Of a DNA stretch of 64,000 bases, positions 24,356 through 32,353 are shown one piece after another. Below the pieces are notes generated by a model, which did not search any database, was not told the origin of the DNA, and worked only from the letters and a program-made list of their open reading frames with translations. Source of the stretch: Prevotella sp. Lineage in GTDB: Bacteria; Bacteroidota; Bacteroidia; Bacteroidales; Bacteroidaceae. Positions within the stretch are counted from its first letter, which is position 1. Each line of letters begins with the position of its first letter. The stretch covers positions 94,692-158,691 of the forward strand of contig JAFVHN010000006.1 in NCBI GenBank assembly GCA_017474515.1. Direction: 5' to 3'. Position numbers and translations under genes: made by a program.

Positions 24356-25318
24356 TCACTTAAAAAACTCTTCACTTTTTCCCGTCTTATCGAATTGCTC
24401 ATAGGCGTTGACGATGCGGGTGACGAGCTTGTGTCTCACGATGTCTTTCTTCGTCAGTTCTACGAACGAGATGCCCTCGATGCCCTTCAGCACCCGTATG
24501 GCCTCCCTGAGTCCGCTCTTCGACTCGTGGGGCAGGTCTATTTGCGTCATGTCGCCCGTTACGATCATCTTCGTGTTCCAGCCCATTCGCGTGAGAAACA
24601 TGCGGAGCTGAGCCGGCGTGGTGTTTTGCGCTTCATCCAGAATGACCACGGCATCGCTCAGTGTCCGTCCGCGCATGAAGGCCAGCGGCGCTATCTGTAT
24701 GACGTGCTTCTCCATCATGTCCTGTAGTTTTACGGCCGGAATCATGTCTTCCAGCGCATCGTAGAGCGGTTGCAGGTAGGGGTCTATCTTTTCTTTCATG
24801 TCGCCGGGAAGGAATCCCAGTTTCTCACCGGCCTCCACCGCGGGACGGCTGAGAATGATTTTCTTAGCCTGCTTCTCCTTGAGCGCCCTTACGGCCAATG
24901 CTATGCTCAGGTATGTCTTGCCCGTTCCTGCCGGTCCCACGGCAAACACCATGTCGTCTTTCTCGAAGGCGTCCACCAGTTTCTGCTGGTTTTCGCTACG
25001 GCTCTTGATGGGCCGCCCCGACATGCTATAAACCACCACGCCCTTCACCGCCTCGTCTTTGGTTTTTTCGCCGTTGACGATGGCCAGGATGTCTTCTTCG
25101 GTAATGCGGTTGAACCTATAGACATGGCGGCGCATGGCTTCCACTTGCTGTTCCAATAGCCTTGTCTGCTCCTCGTCGCCGATGACGCGAAGGACGTTGT
25201 CGCGCGCCACGATGCGCAACTTGGGGTGGAGGGCCTTCAGCATCTGAAGGTGCGAATTGCCCACCCCGTAGAATACCACGGGGTCGATATCTTCTAATAC
25301 AATATGCTTTTCTAACAC
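24356..25318 (-). CDS. PhoH-like ATPase
   Basis: A 320-residue PhoH-family protein. The N-terminal ~110 residues form the small RNA-binding-like lead (VFYGVGNSHLQMLKALHPKL). The P-loop is VFAVGPAGTGKTYLSIALAV, Walker B VVILDEAQNTTPAQLRMFLT, and sensor-like segments TKMIVTGDMTQIDLP and FVELTKKDIVRHKLVTRIV follow. PhoH proteins are cytoplasmic P-loop ATPases linked to RNA metabolism and ribosome maturation, often near ybeY. Here it is upstream of purC. The last codons lie within a GTGAAGAGTGA-type repeat (terminal residues SEEFFK), a sign that repeat DNA has shaped the gene's end. Confidence 0.92.
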   Translation of the reverse strand: MLEKHIVLEDIDPVVFYGVGNSHLQMLKALHPKLRIVARDNVLRVIGDEEQTRLLEQQVEAMRRHVYRFNRITEEDILAIVNGEKTKDEAVKGVVVYSMSGRPIKSRSENQQKLVDAFEKDDMVFAVGPAGTGKTYLSIALAVRALKEKQAKKIILSRPAVEAGEKLGFLPGDMKEKIDPYLQPLYDALEDMIPAVKLQDMMEKHVIQIAPLAFMRGRTLSDAVVILDEAQNTTPAQLRMFLTRMGWNTKMIVTGDMTQIDLPHESKSGLREAIRVLKGIEGISFVELTKKDIVRHKLVTRIVNAYEQFDKTGKSEEFFK

Positions 25319-25446
25319 TGTTTTTCCAATTTGCCTGCAAAATTAAACATTCTCGGCGACATGGCCATCATTTTTGTACGGATTTTTCCTTGTCAGAAGT
25401 GCAACATGACGCCTCGAGGAAGGTAAGGCTGCAAGTTCTACGCTCT

Positions 25447-26280
25447 TTACGGGATGGGCTGGGGATGCACCATTCCTTCAACAGGAGCCCGTAACTGCCA
25501 GAAAGCCACGGCTGCCGCCGCCGCCACGTTGAGCGAATCTACCGAGTGCGACATCGGTATGCGCACCACATAGTCGGTCTGTGCGATGACCTCCTTAGGC
25601 AATCCGTCGCCCTCGGTGCCCATGACGATGGCCAGGCGTGGTTCGGCCATGAGCGCAGGGTGGTCAATGGGCACGCTGTTGTCGGTGAGCGCCATGGCAG
25701 CCGTCTTGAAACCCTGTTCCGAAAGGCTGGAAATATCATCGTCGAGCCACGTCCAGGGCACCAGGAACACCGACCCCATCGACACGCGCACCGCCCTTCG
25801 GTTCAGGGGGTCGCAGGAGTCGCGGGTGAGCAGCACGCCGTCGATGCCGAGTGCTGCCGCCGAACGGAAAATGGCCCCGATGTTGGTGGTATCGGTGACG
25901 CCCTTGATGACCACGATGCGGCGTGCATTGCGGCAAATGGTTTCCACCGGTTGTGGGGAGGGGCGGCGCATGGCGCATAGCACGCCGCGTGTTAGCGTAT
26001 AGCCCGTCAGCTGGCCGAGCAGTTCGCGCGACCCCGTGTAAACAGGAATGTCGCGGCATTGCTCAATGATGTCGCGGGCATCGCCGACGATGTGCTTTTC
26101 CTCGCATAGCAGGGCCACCGGCAGCAGGCCGGCAGACAGTGCCACGCGGATGACCTTGGGACTCTCGGCAATGAAAATGCCCTTCTCGGGCTCCAGGCGG
26201 TTGCGCAGCTGGGCTTCGGTGAGCGAGCCGAACATGGCGACTCCAGAATCTTGTAGTGATGTAATATGAATAACTGGCAT
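25447..26280 (-). CDS. TrmH/SpoU-family RNA 2'-O-methyltransferase
   Basis: A 277-residue SPOUT methyltransferase. An N-terminal substrate-binding part (ITSLQDSGVAMFGSLTEAQL, GIFIAESPKVIRVALSAG) precedes the knotted catalytic domain with IVVIKGVTDTTNIGAIFRSA (motif 1), VMGTEGDGLPKEVI (motif 2) and IPMSHSVDSLNVAAAAAV (motif 3). It transfers methyl from SAM to a ribose 2'-OH in rRNA or tRNA; which nucleotide is not clear. I start it at 26280 because an upstream in-frame codon adds 13 atypical residues. It is monocistronic in appearance. Confidence 0.9.
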   Translation of the reverse strand: MPVIHITSLQDSGVAMFGSLTEAQLRNRLEPEKGIFIAESPKVIRVALSAGLLPVALLCEEKHIVGDARDIIEQCRDIPVYTGSRELLGQLTGYTLTRGVLCAMRRPSPQPVETICRNARRIVVIKGVTDTTNIGAIFRSAAALGIDGVLLTRDSCDPLNRRAVRVSMGSVFLVPWTWLDDDISSLSEQGFKTAAMALTDNSVPIDHPALMAEPRLAIVMGTEGDGLPKEVIAQTDYVVRIPMSHSVDSLNVAAAAAVAFWQLRAPVEGMVHPQPIP

Positions 26281-26495
26281 AACGTTTTCTAAGTACTGCT
26301 TTTGTCTGCAAAAATACAAATTATATCTCAGACGCCGCCTGTTTTAGGCAAAAAGATTGGCATCCATCCCGATTTTCTCCGTCCTGCCGAGTCCTGACTT
26401 ACGTTCAATTAGCAATTCGGCCGTAGTGAATATCAACATTTTTCATGCGAAATAATTGATAACTTCCCGATTTGGAAACGTTTTTCATGCAAATG

Positions 26496-26526
26496 TTGTG
26501 TGTTTCGTTGAAAAGCCGTATCTTTG
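26496..26526 (+). promoter_or_regulatory. Consensus promoter for the small lipoprotein gene
   Basis: TTG (-33) at 26496-26498, 20-nt spacer, TATCTTTG (-7) at 26519-26526, 26 bp before the ATG at 26552. The rest of the gap 26281-26495 shows no gene. Confidence 0.65.
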
Positions 26527-26551
26527 TAGTCGATTTGAATAACCTTTAATT

Positions 26552-26839
26552 ATGAAGAAGAAAGTGGTGGCACTGCTACTCGCGGTGTCGTTGACAGGAC
26601 TGACGGCCAGTTGCATCGTGTCGGAAAAGAAATTGGAGGACAAAGTGCAGGAGGCCATCATGGAAGAAGTGGCAAGCACGGGAAAGACGCTCGAAGTGCT
26701 GGAGTTTGATCTTAACAAAGAGGGCAAGGTGCGCACGGGCGTGCTTCGCGGACGTGTAAACGGCAAGGAAGTCGTTTACGACGTGTCGGTGACCGACGAC
26801 GGCGATTCTTTTGATGCCGAGTGGCAACTGCGCGAATAA
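26552..26839 (+). CDS. Small putative lipoprotein
   Basis: A 95-residue protein with a lipoprotein signal (VVALLLAVSLTGLTASC, Cys about residue 21) and a ~74-residue mature part. That part has an acidic amphipathic helix (EKKLEDKVQEAIMEEVAS) and a beta-rich end (VRTGVLRGRVNGKEVVYDVS). I do not recognise the family. It has a good promoter of its own. The downstream vsr gene starts 19 bp later on the same strand. Confidence 0.65.
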   Translation: MKKKVVALLLAVSLTGLTASCIVSEKKLEDKVQEAIMEEVASTGKTLEVLEFDLNKEGKVRTGVLRGRVNGKEVVYDVSVTDDGDSFDAEWQLRE

Positions 26840-26858
26840 TCAGCCAGGGTGTCCGTTT

Positions 26859-27431
26859 ATGGACCAACTCTCTCAGCAACAGCGGCATGACAACATGGCC
26901 GCCATCCACTCTAAGAACACCAAGCCCGAGTGGATTGTGCGGCGGTGGCTGTGGAGGCGTGGGTTCCGCTACCGGCTCAACCATCCGCGTCTTCCGGGCC
27001 ATCCTGACGTGGTGCTCAGGAAATACCGCACCTGCATCTTCGTTCACGGATGTTTCTGGCATGGTCATGGTGTGGATTTCACCACCCCTGTGATTGTCAA
27101 TTCCAAGTGCTGCAAGGTGCCGGCGACCAACCGCCCTTTTTGGGTGAACAAAATCAGCCGCAACCAGTTGCGCGACAAGCGGGTGCAGGAAGAGCTGGCC
27201 CGCATGGGGTGGCACAGCATTGTGGTGTGGGAATGTGAACTGCGTCCGCGACAAAGAGAGAAAACGCTGACAGCCTTGGAATATACGCTGAACCGCCTTT
27301 TCCTGAAAGACCATGAGCTGCCAGTCGTCAAATATCCCCAGCTGGAGGAAGAAGGTGAATGGAGCGTGGCGGCGGAAGAAACCCCGAGCCCCCTTATGTC
27401 CCCCCCCTTGGGGGAAGATAGTGAGAAATGA
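26859..27431 (+). CDS. vsr: Very-short-patch repair endonuclease (Vsr), orphan
   Basis: Vsr nicks DNA 5' of a T in T:G mismatches arising from 5-methylcytosine deamination. The 190-residue protein has HDNMAAIHSKNTKPEWIVRR at the N-terminus, GHPDVVLRKYRTCIFVHGCF followed by WHGH (Asp and His of the active site), and WECELR near the C-terminus. Start ATG 26859 yields the family's usual N-terminus. No cytosine methyltransferase gene is adjacent, unlike typical dcm-vsr pairs. The last ~20 residues (ETPSPLMSPPLGEDSEK) are encoded by a CCCCCTTGGGGG-type repeat and probably do not belong to the original domain. Confidence 0.88.
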   Translation: MDQLSQQQRHDNMAAIHSKNTKPEWIVRRWLWRRGFRYRLNHPRLPGHPDVVLRKYRTCIFVHGCFWHGHGVDFTTPVIVNSKCCKVPATNRPFWVNKISRNQLRDKRVQEELARMGWHSIVVWECELRPRQREKTLTALEYTLNRLFLKDHELPVVKYPQLEEEGEWSVAAEETPSPLMSPPLGEDSEK

Positions 27432-27475
27432 ATAATGAGGCCTACAAAAGCCTCTAATACGGTGTAATATTGAAA

Positions 27476-28270
27476 ATGGATTTGAAAACAATCACCCTGT
27501 CCGTGTGCGAAATAGCCCGGCAGGCAGGACAATATATAGAAAGCGAAAGGAAGCGTTTCGTCGAAGACCGTGTGGAGCGCAAGAGGTCCCACGACTATGT
27601 GTCGTATGTGGACAAAGGCTCCGAGCGATTCATCGTGGAACAGACGCGACTCTTATTGCCCGAGGCGGGATTTGTCACCGAGGAAGGCTCGGCTACCTAT
27701 GGCAATGAACAGTATTTCTGGGTTATCGACCCGCTGGACGGCACCACCAATTTTATTCATCAGTATGCGCCCTATTGCGTGAGCATCGCCCTTTGTCGTG
27801 GGCGCGAGGTGCTCTTGGGAGTCGTCTATGACGTTACGGCCCATGAGTGCTTCTATGCCTGGCAGGGTGGGGGAGCGTGGTGCAACGGACAACGTATCAG
27901 CGTGAGCAAAACAGCCCTCGACGATGCCCTGCTCTGCATTCAGCTTCCCTACGACTATAAAGCTTATGGCCCTGTTGCACAGCATCTTATCAATAGTTTC
28001 TATGGTCGCGTGGCAAGCATCCGTATGATGGGTTCTGCGGCAATGGCACTGTGTTATGTGGCGGCCGGAAGACTCGACGCTTATATGGAATGTTACATTG
28101 GGCAATGGGACTTCATGGCCGGGGCCCTGCTGGTGAAAGAAGCCGGCGGCACCGTCACCGACTATGACGGCAACCAGTTTTTCATGAAAGGCAACAGCGT
28201 GGTGGCCTCCAATGGACTGTTCCATGAGGACATTCTCCGCGAACTTCCTAACGCGACGGCAAATGATTAA
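27476..28270 (+). CDS. suhB: Inositol monophosphatase family protein
   Basis: A 264-residue Mg2+-dependent phosphatase of the IMPase/SuhB family. The metal site appears as EEGSATYGNEQYFWVIDPLD followed by GTTNFIH. The C-terminal motif is YIGQWDFMAGALLVKEAGGT (WD-x-AAG-like). It dephosphorylates inositol-1-phosphate or related sugars in the cytoplasm; SuhB also affects ribosome synthesis in enterobacteria. ATG 27476 is preferred over a TTG two codons upstream. Its stop overlaps the start of the mtaB-like gene by 8 bp, so they are co-transcribed. Confidence 0.88.
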   Translation: MDLKTITLSVCEIARQAGQYIESERKRFVEDRVERKRSHDYVSYVDKGSERFIVEQTRLLLPEAGFVTEEGSATYGNEQYFWVIDPLDGTTNFIHQYAPYCVSIALCRGREVLLGVVYDVTAHECFYAWQGGGAWCNGQRISVSKTALDDALLCIQLPYDYKAYGPVAQHLINSFYGRVASIRMMGSAAMALCYVAAGRLDAYMECYIGQWDFMAGALLVKEAGGTVTDYDGNQFFMKGNSVVASNGLFHEDILRELPNATAND

Positions 28271-29615
28271 CACTTCCGTATTCCAAAATAAGAAAGCAAA
28301 ATTTCAGACGCTGGGCTGCAAGTTGAACTTTTCAGAAACGTCCACCTTCGGGCAGATGTTGTATGACTTGGGCGTGGTGCCTGCGGCGAAAGGCGAAAAG
28401 GCGGACCTCTGCCTCGTCAACACCTGCTCGGTCACAGAGATTGCTGACCGCAAATGCCGTCAGGCCATCCACCGCATTGTGCGCGAAAATCCCGGAGCGT
28501 TCGTGGTGGTGACCGGCTGCTATGCACAGTTGGAAGCCGAGGAGGTAAGCGGCATTGAGGGCGTTGACCTGGTGTTGGGAAGCAATGAGAAAGCCCACCT
28601 GGTGCAATTCCTCTCCGATGCCTGGAGCCGGGCGCAGGATGCTCAAACAAGCACCGGAGGACAGTTCTTTCGCCAGAAGACGAAGGAAATCGTGGACTTC
28701 GCCCCCAGTTGCTCGCGAGGCAACCGCACGCGGTTCTTCCTGAAAGTGCAAGACGGCTGCAATTACTTCTGCACCTATTGCACCATCCCCTATGCCCGTG
28801 GCCTAAGCCGCAATCCCACCATTGCCTCGCTGGTGGAACAGGCGCGGCAGGCGGTGCTTGACGGTGGAAAGGAAATCGTGCTGACAGGTGTCAACATCGG
28901 CGACTTCGGACGAAGCACCGGCGAACGGTTCATCGACCTTGTGAAGGCCCTCGACGAGGTGGACGGCATCAGCCGCTTCCGCATCAGCAGCCTGGAGCCA
29001 GACTTGCTCAGCGACGAACTGATAGCCTTCTGCGCCCAAAGCCGGGCCTTCATGCCCCATTTCCACATTCCCCTGCAAAGCGGCAGCGACGAGGTGCTCA
29101 AACTGATGCACCGCCGTTACGACACGGCGCTGTTTGCCCATAAAATTGAACTTATCCGACAACTGATGCCCGATGCCTTCATCGGCGTGGACGTAATGGT
29201 AGGCACCCGTGGCGAGCGCCCCGAACTGTTTGAGGAAACATACGCGTTTCTCGACGGTCTCGACGTGTCGCAGCTGCATGTTTTCCCTTACAGTGAAAGG
29301 CCGGGCACGGCGGCCCTGAAAATACCATTCGTGGTGAGCGAAAAAGAGAAAAAAGAACGCAGCAAGCGCCTTCTTGCCCTTTCCGACGCAAAGACGATGG
29401 CCTTTTATCAACGATTTGTGGGAACACAGGCGGAAGTGCTGTTCGAGAAATCCGTGCGCGGCAGAGCTATGAAGGGCTTTACGAAGAACTACATACGGGT
29501 GGAACTTCCACCCTCGCAGGCCGCTGGCGTCAACCTCGACAACCAGCTGGCAACGGTGGTGCTCGGAGGTTTCAACCATGACCATTCGGCGTTGATAGTC
29601 GATGAGTTAAGGTAA
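28263..29615 (+). CDS. mtaB: tRNA t6A37 methylthiotransferase (MtaB-type radical SAM)
   Basis: A 450-residue methylthiotransferase. The N-terminal UPF0004 domain has TLGCKLNFSET, LVNTCSVTEIADRK and VVTGCYAQLEAEE, with three Cys for one iron-sulfur cluster. The radical-SAM cluster is C166, C170, C173 (KVQDGCNYFCTYCTIPYARG). A TRAM-like C-terminal domain starts near residue 385 (GTQAEVLFEKSVRG). MtaB converts t6A to ms2t6A at position 37 of ANN-decoding tRNAs, improving decoding. MtaB is preferred over MiaB because of the CKLNFSE-type N-terminus. It is coupled to suhB. Confidence 0.9.
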   Translation: MINTSVFQNKKAKFQTLGCKLNFSETSTFGQMLYDLGVVPAAKGEKADLCLVNTCSVTEIADRKCRQAIHRIVRENPGAFVVVTGCYAQLEAEEVSGIEGVDLVLGSNEKAHLVQFLSDAWSRAQDAQTSTGGQFFRQKTKEIVDFAPSCSRGNRTRFFLKVQDGCNYFCTYCTIPYARGLSRNPTIASLVEQARQAVLDGGKEIVLTGVNIGDFGRSTGERFIDLVKALDEVDGISRFRISSLEPDLLSDELIAFCAQSRAFMPHFHIPLQSGSDEVLKLMHRRYDTALFAHKIELIRQLMPDAFIGVDVMVGTRGERPELFEETYAFLDGLDVSQLHVFPYSERPGTAALKIPFVVSEKEKKERSKRLLALSDAKTMAFYQRFVGTQAEVLFEKSVRGRAMKGFTKNYIRVELPPSQAAGVNLDNQLATVVLGGFNHDHSALIVDELR

Positions 29616-29689
29616 AAGGAAAAGTGAAAAGTGAAAAATGAAAAGTGAAAAATGAGGTTCTCGAAAGCCTCTGTGATGAAAATAAAATA

Positions 29690-30730
29690 ATGCCAGATAC
29701 AACCAAGTGCCGCGTGGCGATAGTCATTCTCAACTGGAACGGCAAGCAGATGATGGAGCGGTTCCTGCCCTCCGTGTGCCGCCATTCCATGCCGTCGGCC
29801 GACGTTTGGGTGGCCGACAATGACTCTACCGACGGGTCGCTCGACTTCCTCCATAGCCGGTTCCCACAGGTCAAGACCATCGCACTCGAAGAAAACTGGG
29901 GCTTTGCCGAAGGCTACAACAAGGCCCTCGCGCAGATAGATGCCGACTATTTTGTTTTGCTCAATAGTGATGTGGAGGTGACCGAAAACTGGTTGCAGCC
30001 ACTGCTATGCTATATGGACGACCACCAGGAGGTGGCGGCGTGCATGCCCAAGCTGTTGTCGGAATCGCGCCGCGACACGTTTGAATATGCCGGTGCGGCG
30101 GGCGGCTTCCTCGACAAATATGGCTATGCCTTTTGCCGGGGCCGCATCTTTGATGTTGTGGAAAAAGACTGCGGACAATACGACGGCGAGGTCGGCCTGA
30201 TGTGGGTGACGGGAGCTTGTATGATGGTGCGCAGTGCCGACTATCGCGCCGCCGGCGGCCTCGACAGCCGTTTCTTCGCACATTTTGAAGAAATAGACCT
30301 GTGCTGGCGACTGCGCACAATGGGCCGCAAACTGGTGTGCGTGACACAAAGCCATGTTTTCCATGTGGGCGGCGGAACGCTGCCGCAGGGCAATCCCATG
30401 AAGACTTACCTGAACTTCAGAAATAATCTCACCATGCTTTATAAGAACCTGCCTGAAAGGGAGTTAAAACATGTGCTCAGAGTGAGGTGCTGGCTCGACT
30501 GGCTGGCCGCCATGCAGATGTTGCTGAAGGGGAACCTTGGCGACTTCAAGGCCGTGGCGCGTGCCAGGCGCGATTTCAAAAAGTCGCTGCCACAATTCAA
30601 TGCCGACCGCCTCAACATTCAGCAGCACGCCGTCGAAACACATATCCCCGAGCGGATGCCGTTCAGCATCCTTTGGAAGTATTACGTCAAAAGATTAAAA
30701 CATTTCAGCGATTTAAACATACAACTATGA
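29690..30730 (+). CDS. Family 2 glycosyltransferase
   Basis: A 346-residue GT-A glycosyltransferase: VAIVILNWNGKQMMERFLPS at the N-terminus, VADNDSTDGSLDFL, VLLNSDVEVTENWLQPL (the DxD-like metal motif appears as NSDVE), and GLDSRFFAHFEEIDLCWRLR (ED-like acceptor motif), as in rhamnosyltransferase-like enzymes. It adds a sugar from a nucleotide donor to a glycan at the cytoplasmic face of the membrane. Start ATG 29690; a GTG at 29645 lies within a GTGAAAAATGA-type repeat and is less likely. Its stop codon overlaps the next gene's ATG (TATGA). Confidence 0.88.
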   Translation: MPDTTKCRVAIVILNWNGKQMMERFLPSVCRHSMPSADVWVADNDSTDGSLDFLHSRFPQVKTIALEENWGFAEGYNKALAQIDADYFVLLNSDVEVTENWLQPLLCYMDDHQEVAACMPKLLSESRRDTFEYAGAAGGFLDKYGYAFCRGRIFDVVEKDCGQYDGEVGLMWVTGACMMVRSADYRAAGGLDSRFFAHFEEIDLCWRLRTMGRKLVCVTQSHVFHVGGGTLPQGNPMKTYLNFRNNLTMLYKNLPERELKHVLRVRCWLDWLAAMQMLLKGNLGDFKAVARARRDFKKSLPQFNADRLNIQQHAVETHIPERMPFSILWKYYVKRLKHFSDLNIQL

Positions 30731-32220
30731 ACCTGCTTTTAATGAAAAAAACTCAGTTGTTCCTCATTGCATTTGTCCTGTTATCCTGTTGTACGACAGC
30801 TTTTTCCCAACATAAGCGGGAATTTCGCGGTGCATGGATACAAGCCGTCAACGGCCAGTGGCTGGGCATGGGCACGCAGCAAATGCAGCAGACGCTGACC
30901 GCCCAGCTCAACGAGTTGCAGCGCGACGGCGTAAATGCCATCATCTTCCAGGTGCGCCCAGAGTGCGACGCCCTTTATGCCAGCAGTCTTGAACCCTGGA
31001 GCCGCTTTCTCACCGGCACGCAGGGTGCGGCGCCCGCTCCCTTCTGGGACCCCCTGGCATGGATGGTGGCCGAATGTCATAAGCGCGGCATGGAGCTGCA
31101 CGCTTGGATCAACCCCTACCGTGCCAAGACAAAGACTACCAACGCGCTGAGCACCAGTCATGTGGCGGTGAGGCATCCCGAATGGGTGTTCGACTACGAC
31201 GGGCAGAAAATCCTTAATCCCGCCATCCCGCAGTGCCGCGACTACATCTGCCAGGTGGTGGCCGACATCGTGGGCCGCTACGACATCGACGGCCTCCACA
31301 TCGACGACTATTTTTACCCTTATCCCGTGGCCGGTGTGCCCATTCCCGACGACCGCGAGTTCCAGCTCTACGGCCAGGGCTTCAACAACCGTGGCGACTG
31401 GCGCCGCAACAACGTCAACCTGTTCATCCGTCAGCTCTCTCAGACCATCCACGCCGTCAAGCCCTGGGTGAAGTTTGGCGTGTCGCCTTTCGGCATCTAC
31501 CGCAACAAGAAAAATTCGCCCATGGGAAGCCAGACCAACGGCCTGCAGAACTACGACGACCTTTATGCCGACGTGCTCCTTTGGGTGCAGAACAACTGGG
31601 TGGACTACCTGGTGCCCCAGCTCTATTGGGAAATCGGGCACAAGTCTGCCGACTACAAGGAATTGATCACCTGGTGGAACAAATATGCCGCCGGCTGTCA
31701 GCTGTATATTGGCGAGGACGTGGAGCGCACTGTGAAAAATGCCGACCCCGCGCGCCCCTCCCAGCACCAGCTGCCGGCAAAGGTGGCGCTCCACGAGCAG
31801 ATGCCCAACGTCAGCGGCTATGTGCTCTGGTATGCCAAGGCCGTTGTCGATAACGTGGGCAGCTATGGCACCCTGCTGCGTTCCAACTATTGGAAATATC
31901 CCGCCCTGCCGCCCGCCATGACCGACCTCGACCATTCGTCGCCCAAGAAGGTGAAAAGCCCCAAGATTATTGCCACCAACGACGGCCGCGTGCTCTTCTG
32001 GAAGGCTCCCAAGGGGAAGGGGTGGCGCAACGAGGCCGTGAAATACGTCGTTTACAGGTTTGCTCCCGGAAGCAAGCACAACACCGACAACCCCGCCAAC
32101 ATCCTGGCCATCACGAGCAATACCTTCGTCAACCTGCCGCCCGCCGACCCCAAAGGCACCAAATATGCCATCACCGCCCTCGACAGGGTAGGCAATGAGA
32201 GCAAAGCGAAAAAGAAATGA
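30727..32220 (+). CDS. Secreted GH10-like (DUF187) glycoside hydrolase
   Basis: A ~497-residue protein of the 'glycosyl hydrolase-like 10' family (YngK type). It has a signal/lipoprotein-like leader (LFLIAFVLLSCCTTAFSQ), then FRGAWIQAVNGQW, NAIIFQVRPECDALYASSLE, LHAWINPYRAKTKTT, YDIDGLHIDDYFYPYPV and VDYLVPQLYWEIGH. A C-terminal fibronectin-type region (KSPKIIATNDGRVLFWKAPK) follows. These proteins may cleave peptidoglycan-derived or other glycans, but substrates are poorly known. Start is ATG 30727 (overlapping the glycosyltransferase stop) or ATG 30742, which immediately precedes the hydrophobic core. It is followed by a GC-rich repeat and the GH31 gene. Confidence 0.85.
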   Translation: MNLLLMKKTQLFLIAFVLLSCCTTAFSQHKREFRGAWIQAVNGQWLGMGTQQMQQTLTAQLNELQRDGVNAIIFQVRPECDALYASSLEPWSRFLTGTQGAAPAPFWDPLAWMVAECHKRGMELHAWINPYRAKTKTTNALSTSHVAVRHPEWVFDYDGQKILNPAIPQCRDYICQVVADIVGRYDIDGLHIDDYFYPYPVAGVPIPDDREFQLYGQGFNNRGDWRRNNVNLFIRQLSQTIHAVKPWVKFGVSPFGIYRNKKNSPMGSQTNGLQNYDDLYADVLLWVQNNWVDYLVPQLYWEIGHKSADYKELITWWNKYAAGCQLYIGEDVERTVKNADPARPSQHQLPAKVALHEQMPNVSGYVLWYAKAVVDNVGSYGTLLRSNYWKYPALPPAMTDLDHSSPKKVKSPKIIATNDGRVLFWKAPKGKGWRNEAVKYVVYRFAPGSKHNTDNPANILAITSNTFVNLPPADPKGTKYAITALDRVGNESKAKKK

Positions 32221-32224
32221 GCCC

Positions 32225-32325
32225 TAACGGCCCACCCCGACCCTAACGGCCCACCCCCGGCCCCGTGCCCCGCACGTCTTCCCCCCAAGGGGGGATTAGA
32301 GGGGGGCCATCGGGGGCCTCACCTT
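32225..32325. repeat. GC-rich CCCCCCAAGGGGGG-type repeat
   Basis: The gap between two hydrolase genes holds CCTAACGGCCCACCCC twice and then GCCCCGCACGTCTTCC followed by CCCCAAGGGGGGATTAGAGG (about 32266-32300). This is the reverse complement of the motif clustered at 36.6-37.9 kb. The CCCCCCAAGGGGGG core is nearly palindromic and could form a hairpin. Confidence 0.75.
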
Positions 32326-32353
32326 TTCAATTATTATCCTAAAACAATTCAAT

